This document shows positions 35,532-44,072 of a stretch of 64,000 nucleotides of DNA, in pieces (the first letter of the stretch is position 1; every line of letters starts with the position of its first letter). The notes beneath the pieces are model-generated. The model searched no databases and had not been told where the DNA came from. It saw only the letters and a program-made list of their open reading frames with translations. Origin of the DNA: GCA-2746235 sp049609225 (GTDB lineage: Bacteria; Planctomycetota; UBA1135). The DNA lies in assembly GCA_049609225.1 (NCBI GenBank), contig JBMYYH010000001.1:85139-149138 (forward strand). Reading direction: 5' to 3'. Both the position numbers and the translations under genes were made by a program.

Positions 35532-36782
35532 CTACGGACGGTCCAGGCGTTCTAATAGGAAATCGCGCTCGGTGTCGGTGCCGGCGAGCTCCAATGCCCG
35601 ACGCCAGGCACCCTGCGCTTCCTCCTTGCGATCGAGGCGCTCGAGGAGATCGGCATGGGTGCTGTGCAGCCAAAGGTAGTCCTTGAGGGCTGGGTTGTGC
35701 TGCAGGTCTTCGAGGATGGCGAGTGCCTCCTCCACCTTGCCGGATTCCGCCACGGCCACGGCGCGATTGAGACGGATCACGGGCGTGTCTTGGACTTGCA
35801 GGAGGATGTCGTAGATGCGCACGATGCGTTGCCAAGCGGTGTCGGCGGCGGTGATGGCACTTGCATGTTCCGCAGCAAGGGCAGCCTGCAAGGTGTAGGT
35901 GCCGGGAGCCCCCAAACGTGATGCGAACTCGAGTTGGAGTCTGCCTTCCTGCAAGTCTTCTTGATTCCAGAGGCTGCGATCCTGCTCGGCGAGAGTGAGG
36001 AACTTGCCGTCGGAGGTACAGCGGGCGGCACGACGCGAATCCTGAAAGGCCATCAATGCTTGGAGGCCGCGGACTTCGGGCTGCTCGGGAAGAAGCTCGG
36101 TGAGGGTGCGGGCGAGGCGTCGGGCATCGCGGCATAGATCTTGGCGCTGCAGGGCGGCGCCGGAGGATGCGGAATAACCCTCATTGAAGATGAGGTAGAG
36201 GGCGGCGAGGACTCCGGGGAGGCGTTCGGGGAGGTCGTCGGAGGATGGAATCCGATAGGGAATGCCAGCGTCGCGGATCTTGCGTTTGGCGCGTGTCAGA
36301 CGTTGGGCCATGGTGCGTTCCTCGATGAGGAAGGCGCGGGCAACTTCATCGGTGCGTAGACCGCCCAGCGTGGTCAGGGTGAGGGCAACTTGCGCTTCGG
36401 GTTTGAGACTGGGATGACAGCAAGTGAAGAGCAGGCGTAGGCGGTCGTCGGGGATGCCGGAATCGACGGCGTCATCCTGACGTTCGGATCCTTGCTCCCT
36501 CTCGATGCCTTCCGGTGCATCCTGTTCAGGCCGGATGCGCCCCTGATGACGCATGTGATCCAACAACTTATTCCGCGCCGTCACCCGCAACCACGCGACG
36601 GGTTGCCGCGGCACTTCCTTCTGCCAATGTTCCAGCGCCGACGTGAAGGCAAGTTGGACGGCGTCCTCCGCGGCGGCGAGGTCATTGCGCGCCAATGGCA
36701 TCAAGGAGGCCAAAAGGAGACCGACCTGCTCCCGGTGAAGTTCCGTGAGCAGGTCGTTGAGTTTGCCACCGGTCGGCGGCAT
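35532..36782 (-). CDS. ECF sigma factor with C-terminal TPR-like extension (DGPF-associated type)
   Basis: A 416-residue sigma-70 family protein: region 2 (about 20-85), region 4 (about 120-170, LTLTTLGGLRTDEVARAFLIEERTMAQRLTRAKRKIR) and a long helical C-terminal domain with the conserved ALYLIFNEGYSAS segment and TPR-like repeats. This architecture is that of ECF sigma factors encoded with YCII-type DGPF proteins, two of which lie just upstream in the same direction. No anti-sigma factor is seen. The gene starts 6 bp after the DUF1579-like gene. Confidence 0.88.
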   Translation of the reverse strand: MPPTGGKLNDLLTELHREQVGLLLASLMPLARNDLAAAEDAVQLAFTSALEHWQKEVPRQPVAWLRVTARNKLLDHMRHQGRIRPEQDAPEGIEREQGSERQDDAVDSGIPDDRLRLLFTCCHPSLKPEAQVALTLTTLGGLRTDEVARAFLIEERTMAQRLTRAKRKIRDAGIPYRIPSSDDLPERLPGVLAALYLIFNEGYSASSGAALQRQDLCRDARRLARTLTELLPEQPEVRGLQALMAFQDSRRAARCTSDGKFLTLAEQDRSLWNQEDLQEGRLQLEFASRLGAPGTYTLQAALAAEHASAITAADTAWQRIVRIYDILLQVQDTPVIRLNRAVAVAESGKVEEALAILEDLQHNPALKDYLWLHSTHADLLERLDRKEEAQGAWRRALELAGTDTERDFLLERLDRP

Positions 36783-36788
36783 CAGGAT

Positions 36789-37382
36789 CTAGCGGACGCC
36801 CTTGAGCTTGGCCTTGTCCTTGTCTTTCATCTTTGCCTTGGCGTTGGCGGCCTTCTCGGCAATGCCTTCCACCTTGACCAGATGGAAATCCGCGACGTGA
36901 CCGATCTCGCCATTTTCGAGCATGCGCCAAGTGCTGTGGATCTTGTTGCCATCGCGACGGATCACCGCATCGTGCATGTGCGGGGTATCGGCGCAGACAT
37001 CGAAGTTCTCGCCTTTGCCGATGCAATCGAAACGCAGGTTGCCTTCTTCATCCTTCGACGCGGTCATGATGGGATGGTTGGTGCAACCGCAATAATGCGT
37101 GAGCATGAGCTGATCATTCTTGGTGTAGTACATCGTGATCATTTCATGGTCGGCGCCCGGGAAGAGCGTTTCCATCAAGACCGAACCACTTGCAGTGGAT
37201 TTCACGATCGAGAGGACTTCTTCGGTTGGATTGCCTTCTTCATCGGCCACCACCCAAGTGCCCGCGAAACCATCGAGGGCTTCGAGGCCAATCTTTTCCT
37301 CTGGGGGCGTGAGCGAAGTGACGAGAGTGCCGAGACCGAGGAAGGCTGCGGCGGCGAGGAGTAGCTTGGTGGTGAGGTTCAT
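36789..37382 (-). CDS. Secreted DUF1579-like protein
   Basis: A 197-residue protein with an N-terminal hydrophobic segment (LLLAAAAFLGLGTLV). A calycin-like domain follows (LDGFAGTWVVADEEG, SVLMETLFPG, MITMYYTKNDQLMLTHYC, TWRMLENGE), resembling DUF1579-type proteins. The tail is Lys/Ala-rich. It is encoded between the sigma factor and two DGPF proteins on the same strand, as often seen in such clusters. ATG 37382 was chosen because upstream codons are not protein-like. Function unknown. Confidence 0.75.
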   Translation of the reverse strand: MNLTTKLLLAAAAFLGLGTLVTSLTPPEEKIGLEALDGFAGTWVVADEEGNPTEEVLSIVKSTASGSVLMETLFPGADHEMITMYYTKNDQLMLTHYCGCTNHPIMTASKDEEGNLRFDCIGKGENFDVCADTPHMHDAVIRRDGNKIHSTWRMLENGEIGHVADFHLVKVEGIAEKAANAKAKMKDKDKAKLKGVR

Positions 37383-37434
37383 GAGGGTTGGTGGTTGCGG
37401 TGGTTTTTGCGGGATGTGCTCGTTGCGGCGGGGT

Positions 37435-37779
37435 TCAGACCCATTCCGGGCGGACTTCAATCGTACCGATTCTTGCAGAAGGCACCTTTGCGGCCCAAGA
37501 CAGGGCTGCATCGAGGTCTGGGACGTCGATGGCGTAGAAGCCGCCGAGTTGTTCCTTGGTTTCGGCGAAGGGCCCATCGGTGTGCAGGACCTTGCCGTCG
37601 CGCACTTGCACGCTGGTTGCCGTGGCGACGAGTTGCAAGCGATGGCCCGCGACCTTGACTCCAGCGGCTTCGAGTTCTTCCCCGAAGGCGTTGTAGTCGG
37701 ACATGAGTTGGTCCATCTCCTGTTCGGACATGGTTTCAAAGAGAGATTCTTCGTCGTGGATGAGTAGGAAGTAGAGCAT
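37435..37779 (-). CDS. YCII-related DGPF-domain protein (copy 1)
   Basis: A 114-residue protein starting MLYFLLIHDEES, with the YCII/DGPF signature HTDGPFAETKEQLGGFYAIDVPDLDAALSWAA. Start 37779 gives the family N-terminus. It is paralogous to the gene just upstream. Proteins of this family are regularly encoded with ECF sigma factors of the type found downstream; their activity is unknown. Confidence 0.87.
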   Translation of the reverse strand: MLYFLLIHDEESLFETMSEQEMDQLMSDYNAFGEELEAAGVKVAGHRLQLVATATSVQVRDGKVLHTDGPFAETKEQLGGFYAIDVPDLDAALSWAAKVPSARIGTIEVRPEWV

Positions 37780-37819
37780 GGTTGGCTGCGGGGATTCGGG
37801 TTGCGGTTTTGATTCTGGT

Positions 37820-38182
37820 TCAGTCTTGCTTACGCATGCCGTGCATCTCCGGACGGATCTCCAAGGTCCCTGAAGCTGCGGCAGGGATGCGTTTGGCCCA
37901 GGCGATGGCCGCATCCATGTCGGGTAGTTCCAGCGCGTAGAAACCGCCGATGTGTTCCTTGGTCTCCGCGAAGGGACCATCCGAAGTGATGGGTTCGCCA
38001 TCGCGCATCGTCACGCAAGTCGAGGCGGACGGTGGTTGCAGTCCGTGGGTAGCCACGAAAACGCCTTCGGCCTCCATCTCGGCGTGAAGGGCATCGTAGG
38101 CTGCCATCTGCTGCTGCATGTCCTCAGGGGACTTGGGCGTGCAGCTTTCGGCATCGGTGTGCAGGAAGAGGAAGAACAGCAT
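37820..38182 (-). CDS. YCII-related DGPF-domain protein (copy 2)
   Basis: A 120-residue paralog of the preceding protein, with MLFFLFLHTDAES at the start and SDGPFAETKEHIGGFYALELPDMDAAIAWAKRIP. The tandem pair, DUF1579-like gene and sigma factor all point the same way within 2.7 kb. The pair probably arose by tandem duplication. Confidence 0.86.
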   Translation of the reverse strand: MLFFLFLHTDAESCTPKSPEDMQQQMAAYDALHAEMEAEGVFVATHGLQPPSASTCVTMRDGEPITSDGPFAETKEHIGGFYALELPDMDAAIAWAKRIPAAASGTLEIRPEMHGMRKQD

Positions 38183-38262
38183 GGTTACAAGATTGACGCG
38201 CCACCCCACCTTTGCGCGACAGGACTTTCAGGTTTTTTTGCGGACCGCCTACAATCCCCGAC

Positions 38263-38826
38263 ATGTCGCTCACTCGTGAGGAAGCCTGGGACCATCTCTG
38301 CACTTGGACGCCGTCGGAAGCCCTGCGCCGCCATGGCCGCTCGGTGGAAATTTCGATGCGCGCAGCCGCGGTCAAGCTCGGCGCTGAAGAGGAAGTAGAG
38401 CTCTGGGGGCTGGCTGGACTCCTTCACGATGCCGACTACGATTCCTGGCCGGAGGAACACCCCCATCGCATCGTCGCGTGGCTGCGCGAACGGGAGGAAA
38501 TGCGCTTGGCGCATGCGATTTCGGCGCACTACACCCAGTGGAATGTGCCCTATGAATCCTTGATGGACAAGGCACTGGTGGCCTGCGATGAACTGACCGG
38601 ATTTCTGGGCGCCTGCTCGATGGTGCGACCGGAAGGCGTCGCGACCTTAAATGCGAAGAGTGTGATGAAGAAATTCAAGGATAAGAAATTCGCGGCGGGC
38701 GTCGAACGGGAAGAGGTGCGGGCTGGGTGCGCGATGCTGGATATGGAGGTGAAGGAATGGGTGGAGTTCTTGATTCCACAGCTGCAACCTTACGCTGAGG
38801 AACTCGGATGGACCGGGCGCGGCTGA
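38263..38826 (+). CDS. HD-domain protein
   Basis: A 187-residue HD-superfamily protein. The metal site is visible as HGRS (first His), LLHDADYD (the HD pair) and AHAISAHY. Such proteins are often phosphohydrolases. Substrate unknown. The nagB-like gene starts within its stop codon (TGATG), so the two are translationally coupled. Confidence 0.82.
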   Translation: MSLTREEAWDHLCTWTPSEALRRHGRSVEISMRAAAVKLGAEEEVELWGLAGLLHDADYDSWPEEHPHRIVAWLREREEMRLAHAISAHYTQWNVPYESLMDKALVACDELTGFLGACSMVRPEGVATLNAKSVMKKFKDKKFAAGVEREEVRAGCAMLDMEVKEWVEFLIPQLQPYAEELGWTGRG

Positions 38827-39548
38827 TGCGTTGGACTGAGACAACGCCGGAAGAGGCTGCGGAGGACGTCGCCGGCAAGGTTTGTGCTTGGGCAGAAGCG
38901 CGTGCGGAGGGTGCCGAACGTGGTGCTTTGTTGCTGCCGACGGGGTCTTCACCGAAGCCTTTGTATGCGGAGTTACGCAAACGCGCGGCTGCCGGTGCCT
39001 TGGATGCATCGGCATGGAAGAGCTTCAACTTGGATGAATACTGGCCTTGCCCAGCGGAGAGTCCGATTTCGTTTCGGACGTTCATGGAGGAAGAACTCAT
39101 TGCTCCGCTGGGCTTAGGCCAAGAACAAATTGGCTTCCTTGATGGAGCCTGCGCGGTGGACCAAGTGGTGGCGCAGTGCGCGGCCTATGAGCAGACGATG
39201 GCGGATGCTGGTGGCATCGATCTGGCGATTCTCGGCGTGGGAGTGAATGGCCATTTGGCCTTCAATGAACCTGGCACCTTATGGGGATGCCGCACACGGA
39301 TGGTCACCCTGGAAGACACGACGCGTGCGCGACCTGGTTTCCCTGGTGGCGTGAAGGAAGGACCGGAGAAGGCGCTGTCGGTCGGCATCGGCACGATCCT
39401 GGAGGCTCGGGAGATCGTGGTCTTGGCCTTTGGGGAAGCGAAGCAAGAGGCCCTGCAAGTATTACGGCAAGGCAGTGCGGATCTTGCTTGGCCAGTAACG
39501 AGCCTACTTGCGCATGGGGCGGTGACGGTTTATTGCGATCCGGCCTAG
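38826..39548 (+). CDS. Glucosamine-6-phosphate deaminase-like protein (NagB family)
   Basis: A 240-residue NagB/sugar-isomerase family protein. Landmarks are LLPTGSSPKPLY (phosphate loop), FNLDEYWP, DLAILGVGVNGHLAFNEPG (catalytic segment) and ALSVGIGTILEAREIVVLAFGEAKQEAL. It would convert glucosamine-6-phosphate to fructose-6-phosphate and ammonia. ATG 38826 overlaps the HD gene stop. Confidence 0.88.
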   Translation: MRWTETTPEEAAEDVAGKVCAWAEARAEGAERGALLLPTGSSPKPLYAELRKRAAAGALDASAWKSFNLDEYWPCPAESPISFRTFMEEELIAPLGLGQEQIGFLDGACAVDQVVAQCAAYEQTMADAGGIDLAILGVGVNGHLAFNEPGTLWGCRTRMVTLEDTTRARPGFPGGVKEGPEKALSVGIGTILEAREIVVLAFGEAKQEALQVLRQGSADLAWPVTSLLAHGAVTVYCDPA

Positions 39549-39563
39549 TGCTGTCGCAATCGT

Positions 39564-40253
39564 TTAGGGCATCGTCCATGCGCCAGGCATGAGGTCTGCC
39601 ACTTCTGGGAAGGCTTCCATCAACTCGCCGCGAACGAAGGGGTACATATCGTTTACCCCCCACCATGCTTCGCTCATCTCGGCGAAGAACTCCATCGGGT
39701 TGGTCAACGCATAAGCCTTCTGACGCCCGCCGGTGATGTAGAGGATGTTCTCCAAGGCAGCAGATTCCGTCAACTTTTGGAATGCCGCCTGGATGCCGGC
39801 GTGATCGTATCCGAGCACTTGATGATGCCATGCATGACTGAGTTCATGCAGCACCATGTCCGGTTGGTTGCGTGACCACGACAGGAAGTTGGCAGCAACG
39901 CCAAACTCAATGCCCTCCGCCCAGTTCGCCGGTAGATCATGATCCGTCAACCACTGCGCCGACGGATGGTAAACACCACCGGGGCATTCCGGACGGTCCA
40001 GATGAAACCGCATCTCCACTTCCTGCAGACGCTCGACTACCGGCTGCGGCAAGCGAGTACGAATCTCCCACAACTCGATACGCAGCAAAGCGAGGACTTC
40101 CTCACGCAGATCCTTTTTGGCATAAAGTTTCTTTTGGACGTGGATCTTCCAACCTTCCAGCTCGACTTCCTTGTACTTCCACGGCGACAGGTCCGTGGTG
40201 GATGCGAACAACGGGAGGCAGGCGAGGAGAAGCGCGATGCGACTGCGGATCAT
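39564..40253 (-). CDS. Secreted putative zincin metallopeptidase
   Basis: A 229-residue protein with a signal peptide (IALLLACLPLFAS) and a zinc motif HELSHAWHH, where HExxH supplies two ligands and the catalytic Glu. A downstream NPMEFFAEMSEAWWG segment carries the likely third ligand (Glu). This arrangement resembles the anthrax lethal-factor-like family of zincins. Substrate unknown. It converges on the nagB-like gene with 15 bp between them. Confidence 0.72.
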   Translation of the reverse strand: MIRSRIALLLACLPLFASTTDLSPWKYKEVELEGWKIHVQKKLYAKKDLREEVLALLRIELWEIRTRLPQPVVERLQEVEMRFHLDRPECPGGVYHPSAQWLTDHDLPANWAEGIEFGVAANFLSWSRNQPDMVLHELSHAWHHQVLGYDHAGIQAAFQKLTESAALENILYITGGRQKAYALTNPMEFFAEMSEAWWGVNDMYPFVRGELMEAFPEVADLMPGAWTMP

Positions 40254-40311
40254 GTATCGAGTGTAACGGCCGTGCCATTACGCACTCGGCTCCGGGGTCG
40301 AACAAGAGCAC

Positions 40312-40347
40312 CTCTGGTTTAGAACCCCTTTGTTCTCTTAACCAGAG
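40312..40347. terminator. Long stem-loop, possible terminator or structured RNA
   Basis: CTCTGGTT (40312-40319) pairs with AACCAGAG (40340-40347) and AGAAC (40321-40325) pairs with GTTCT (40332-40336), around a CCCTTT loop. This gives 13 pairs with one small asymmetric internal loop. No T-run follows on either strand. Confidence 0.5.
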
Positions 40348-40420
40348 ATGCCCAGCCTCCCTACACGAGATGGTCACGGGCCTATCCCTCTGAATGTGCA
40401 GTTCCGCTCAAAATGTTCGA

Positions 40421-40648
40421 TCAGGGATCGAGACACGGGATCCCCTTGAGGACCCAGGTGGCGGCAGCCGCCATGATCACGACGACTGCTGCCTGGAGGA
40501 CGGTGTGCTTGTTCGAACAGCGTCTTCTCCTTTCCCTTACGCGGGTGTCCGGTAAACGCTGAAGAAAAAACCGCCGTTTCTCCAATTGCCGCGACTCCAA
40601 CCCCTTGGAGTACACGACTACAGGTTCTGTGAAATCCTGTATTTTCAA
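40421..40648 (-). CDS. Doubtful small membrane protein
   Basis: A 75-codon frame from TTG 40648 with an Arg-rich middle (RERRRRCSNK) and one C-terminal hydrophobic helix (TVLQAAVVVIMAAAATWVLKGIPC). The compositional layout is protein-like, but the start is weak and no family is recognised. A shorter version from an internal GTG is possible. Confidence 0.2.
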   Translation of the reverse strand: MKIQDFTEPVVVYSKGLESRQLEKRRFFLQRLPDTRVRERRRRCSNKHTVLQAAVVVIMAAAATWVLKGIPCLDP

Positions 40649-40660
40649 TAGGGCCCTATT
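40647..40660. promoter_or_regulatory. 14-base perfect palindrome AATAGGGCCCTATT
   Basis: A perfect inverted repeat about 150 bp upstream of the AraC-family gene, followed by AT-rich DNA. It could be an operator for a dimeric regulator. No matching second copy was seen in the window. Confidence 0.3.
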
Positions 40661-40809
40661 TCGATTTGGTTAACTAATTATTTCTGTCGCGATTGCCGCG
40701 CCTGGCTCCCGATTGACGCTATCCCGATGTTTCTCAAGAACTTGTGCGAATCTTCGGAATCGCAAAGACTGTCAAGCACACGCAAATCAGAGGCCTTATC
40801 CTCGCCCCC

Positions 40810-41715
40810 ATGCAGACTGGATCCGCACCTTCCGCCCATCATTACGCGCAACGCGTGATGCGTGTGCTTGTGCACATCCAGCAGAACTTGGATGCCGCGC
40901 TGCCCTTAGAGGAGCTTGCACGCATCGCTGGATTCTCGGCCTATCACTTTCATCGCATCTTTCGCGGCATGGTCGGCGAGTCCGTCAAGCAACACATCCG
41001 ACGCCTACGCCTGGAACGTGCGGCAGGGCACCTAAAGCACACCAATCGCACGGTGCTCGAACTCGCACTCGAAGCCGGTTATGAAACGCACGAATCCTTC
41101 ACCCGTGCGTTCAAGCACGCCTTCGACATCCCGCCCAGCGCCTTCCGCGATGCGCATCGCCCGCCTCGCATCGAGGCGGCGGTGAATGTCCACCACGGCG
41201 ATGGCGATTCCCTTCAATTCACACCCCTCGAACACAAAGCATTTCAGATGGAAGTCCAAATCAAGGAACTCCCCTCGCGGCACGTCGCATTCCTGCGCCA
41301 TGTCGGCCCCTATGACCAGGTCGGTACGGCTTGGGAGCGGCTCTGCGATTGGGCCGCCCGCAACGACCACTTCGGCAAGGACACCCTCATCTTCGGCGCT
41401 TCCTACGATGATCCGGATGTCACTCCGGCAGACAAGCTTCGTTATGAGGCATGTCTTACCGTGGAAGCTTCGGTGCAGGGTGAAGGCGATATCAGCACGC
41501 GCGAAGAAGCCGGTGGCACCTTCGCGACCACGATCCACGAAGGCCCGTATCAGCAACTCGGCGAAACCTATGCCAAACTCTTCGGTGGTTGGCTGGCGCA
41601 GTCGAGCCATAAACCGGCGCAGGAAGCATGCTTGGAGTTCTACCTCAACGATCCGGAAACCACTGAACCCGACGACCTCCTTACTGAAATCTGCATCCCC
41701 CTCAAGGTCCAATGA
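40810..41715 (+). CDS. AraC-family regulator with C-terminal GyrI-like effector domain
   Basis: A 301-residue protein: two AraC helix-turn-helix motifs (about 10-110; LEELARIAGFSAYHFHRIFRGMVGESVKQHIRRLRLERA and VLELALEAGYETHESFTRAFKHAFDIPPSAFR) followed by a GyrI-like small-molecule-binding domain (about 135-300). Regulators of this Rob/SoxS-like architecture respond to hydrophobic compounds or drugs. It overlaps the next gene by four bases, and that gene is itself a free-standing GyrI-like protein. Confidence 0.9.
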   Translation: MQTGSAPSAHHYAQRVMRVLVHIQQNLDAALPLEELARIAGFSAYHFHRIFRGMVGESVKQHIRRLRLERAAGHLKHTNRTVLELALEAGYETHESFTRAFKHAFDIPPSAFRDAHRPPRIEAAVNVHHGDGDSLQFTPLEHKAFQMEVQIKELPSRHVAFLRHVGPYDQVGTAWERLCDWAARNDHFGKDTLIFGASYDDPDVTPADKLRYEACLTVEASVQGEGDISTREEAGGTFATTIHEGPYQQLGETYAKLFGGWLAQSSHKPAQEACLEFYLNDPETTEPDDLLTEICIPLKVQ

Positions 41716-42317
41716 AGATCAATCTCGTCAAGGAACTCAAAGAGGAGTTCTCTACTGCCAAGAAGTGCAAGCTTCTGGACGTCAGCGATGCGCAATACCT
41801 CGCCGTGGATGGCAAGGGAAGTCCTGGCGAGGATGCCTTTGCGGATGCCGTCGGAGCGCTTTATGGCATGGCCTATACCATCAAGTTCGCCTGCAAGGAT
41901 CGGGATGAGGATTTCGTCGTGGGCAAATTGGAGGCGCTCTATGCCAAGGGAGTGCCGATGGAAGAGTATGTAGCGCGTCCCAAGGAGGAGTGGGAATGGA
42001 CCATGATGATTCGCATGCCTGAGGTCGTCACGGAGGCAGATATGGAGCCGGCGCGGGAGGCCTTGCGCAAGAAAGGTAAGACCGAGGACTTCGGCGCAGT
42101 GCGCTTGGAGGCCATCGAAGAGGGCCGTTGCGTGCAGATGTTGCACCTTGGACCTTATGAGGAGGAAGCGGTCACGGGTGCAGCGATGATTGCGTTCTGC
42201 GAAGAGCAGGGAGTGCGTCCGCATCGTTGGCATCATGAAATCTATATGAGCGATCCACGGCGGGTGCCTGCTGAGAAGTTGAATACCTTGTTGCGCTTCC
42301 CAGTGGTCGATGCCTGA
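41712..42317 (+). CDS. GyrI-like domain protein
   Basis: A 201-residue cytoplasmic protein of the GyrI-like small-molecule-binding superfamily (YAVDGKGSPGEDAFADAVGALYGMAYTIKF, CVQMLHLGPYEEE, HHEIYMSDPRRVPAEKLNTLLRFPV). Related stand-alone members bind or hydrolyse xenobiotics. Coupled to the AraC/GyrI regulator by an ATGA overlap, and overlapping the VOC gene by eight bases. Confidence 0.85.
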   Translation: MKINLVKELKEEFSTAKKCKLLDVSDAQYLAVDGKGSPGEDAFADAVGALYGMAYTIKFACKDRDEDFVVGKLEALYAKGVPMEEYVARPKEEWEWTMMIRMPEVVTEADMEPAREALRKKGKTEDFGAVRLEAIEEGRCVQMLHLGPYEEEAVTGAAMIAFCEEQGVRPHRWHHEIYMSDPRRVPAEKLNTLLRFPVVDA

Positions 42318-42738
42318 ACGTCCTCCGTTCCATTTGGCCTTTCCGGTGCATGATCTTGCGGCGGCACGAGAGTTCTACGGTGCGCTGCTGGGTTGCGCGG
42401 AAGGTCGCAGCAGTGCGGAGTGGGTGGACTTCGATCTGTACGGTCATCAGATCGTGGCGCACCTCGTGGTTGCGGCGGATGGAGCGCATCTTGCAGGCCA
42501 CAATCCTGTCGACGGAGAGGCCGTGCCCGTCCCCCATTTCGGATTAGTCCTGGAGTGGCAAGCTTGGCACCAACTGGCAGAGCGGCTCACTGCAGCCGGC
42601 ACGGATTTCGTGATCGACCCTTATCTACGCTTTGAGGGAGAGGTCGGCGAGCAGGCCACCATGTTCCTGCTCGACCCCAGTGGCAATGCCCTGGAGTTCA
42701 AGAGTTTCCGCGATCCTTCGCAGTTGTTCGCGAATTAG
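42310..42738 (+). CDS. VOC-superfamily (glyoxalase/dioxygenase-like) protein
   Basis: A 142-residue vicinal-oxygen-chelate fold protein: FHLAFPVHDLAAAREFYGALLGC begins the first module and ATMFLLDPSGNALEFKSF ends the second. His and Glu metal ligands are in place (FHLAF, HFGLVLEW, LEFK). The reaction is unknown. Third gene of the AraC-type operon. Confidence 0.87.
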   Translation: MPERPPFHLAFPVHDLAAAREFYGALLGCAEGRSSAEWVDFDLYGHQIVAHLVVAADGAHLAGHNPVDGEAVPVPHFGLVLEWQAWHQLAERLTAAGTDFVIDPYLRFEGEVGEQATMFLLDPSGNALEFKSFRDPSQLFAN

Positions 42739-42755
42739 ATTTCGCGCGCGGTCGA

Positions 42756-43916
42756 TCAGGATTCCGACCCGCGTTCGCGCGCTTGCTCTTGGCTTTGACG
42801 CATGACGGCCAGTGCTGCATGCGTGCAGGCCGACAGAATCGCGTTCTCCTCTCCCCACTGGCGCATGAGGGCAAGCACTTGTCGCATCGCCAGCTTGGCA
42901 TCTGCCTTCGCGGAGTTCTCTGGCATGTCCAGTTGCTCTTCAATCTGCAAATAGGACCACCGACGCACCTCATGCAGTACCAGAACCCGCTGCTGACTCA
43001 TGGGCAATGCGTGGAAGTAACGTCCGGCGAGCCCCATCGCGTGCCTTCCGACGCCGTACCGTTCCAACCAAGTTGCCATGTAGAGATAGGGATTCAGGTG
43101 CAGTCCCAGTTTTTCCCAGCGCTCTGTAAACCAATCTTGATTCGCCTGCAGGTCCAGGAAATCCAACCCACAGCCAGACCAGACCACCCCATACTGTCGG
43201 ACAAGCTGACGCTTGATCTGCCCTTCCATTTCCTGGAGGGTTCTTTGAAACACTCTCTTGGAAGCTTGGGACGCAGCTAACTGGGTCTGCTCTTCGAGAT
43301 GAAAGATATGCTTGAAGGCGATGGACTTGCGCGTTTTGTAATCATATTCAGAAAGCACGTGCAAGAACCGACGTAACCAGTTGCGCAAACACTCTTCCGA
43401 GACACAAGCGGAGAGCATATAGGATCTGCCGGAAGACACCAAGGGAGTCGCGACAGCACGTGCTCGAATTCCTGCGTTCTCCAATGCCGTCGCCTGCAAC
43501 TCGATATTCTCCTTGAGATTGACGATAGTGTCCTCGCCAAGGAATCCTTGAATCAAATCGACCCTCTTCCGAAAGGACAGGCCCCCCGGAAACCGCGACG
43601 GCAAGAGGCTTGCTCCATGACCCAGATTTCGTTCATGGAAGGGCTCGTTCCGCAGACAACCGTCGAGGAAACCAAACTTCCCGAGTTGCACCTCCAACTC
43701 CGCAAAAAAGCTGCGCAGGATTCCCTTGTTGCGGAATTCGCGTAGGACCAGCCAAACATCATCGAGGGTCGTTCGCGGGGCGAAGATCTTGGGTTTGGGC
43801 TCTCCGAACCACCGCACCAAAGTGCGGTTTCGCGAATCCAAGCGCACCAACCCTGGCCAAAGCCATTGTGCGAAGGCGGTGATTTCCTGCGGCGAAGGAG
43901 TGTGATGGTGGGGCAT
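42756..43916 (-). CDS. Divergent sigma-70-like protein of unknown type
   Basis: A 386-residue protein. Residues about 300-350 (HALPMSQQRVLVLHEVRRWSYLQIEEQLDMPENSAKADAKLAMRQVLALM) resemble a sigma-70 region 4 helix-turn-helix, with the spacing LP..QR.VL.L.E..... SY..I...L....... However, the N-terminal 250 residues do not show a recognisable region 2. It might be an atypical sigma factor or other DNA-binding protein. The gene is isolated from its convergent neighbours. Base composition is somewhat less GC-rich than surrounding genes, which may hint at transfer. Confidence 0.55.
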   Translation of the reverse strand: MPHHHTPSPQEITAFAQWLWPGLVRLDSRNRTLVRWFGEPKPKIFAPRTTLDDVWLVLREFRNKGILRSFFAELEVQLGKFGFLDGCLRNEPFHERNLGHGASLLPSRFPGGLSFRKRVDLIQGFLGEDTIVNLKENIELQATALENAGIRARAVATPLVSSGRSYMLSACVSEECLRNWLRRFLHVLSEYDYKTRKSIAFKHIFHLEEQTQLAASQASKRVFQRTLQEMEGQIKRQLVRQYGVVWSGCGLDFLDLQANQDWFTERWEKLGLHLNPYLYMATWLERYGVGRHAMGLAGRYFHALPMSQQRVLVLHEVRRWSYLQIEEQLDMPENSAKADAKLAMRQVLALMRQWGEENAILSACTHAALAVMRQSQEQARERGSES

Positions 43917-44072
43917 CGGCGAGGGAAAGAATCTCTAAGCTTCGTGGAGCTTAAGGGCAGCAACCCGCCAATTGCAACATCCTATTAAAAGAAACTTCCT
44001 AACCCTCGCTGATTGGGGCAGCAGCTTGTGGGGATCCGCGAGCGAAGGTGTGCTGGAGGATTCAGAATCTAA

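Larger units (their letters stand above)
40254..40809. other. Intergenic region of 556 bp
   Basis: The longest stretch without a convincing gene. It holds a strong 36-base hairpin (40312-40347), a weak TTG-started minus-strand frame of 75 codons (40421-40648), the 14-base palindrome at 40647-40660 and an AT-rich stretch (about 40657-40685) that may hold the promoter of the AraC-type gene. No RNA family was recognised. Confidence 0.7.

Noticed and set aside
43936..43953. TAAGCT-N6-AGCTTA upstream of the sigma-like gene
   Set aside because: A short inverted repeat without promoter elements around it; could be chance.
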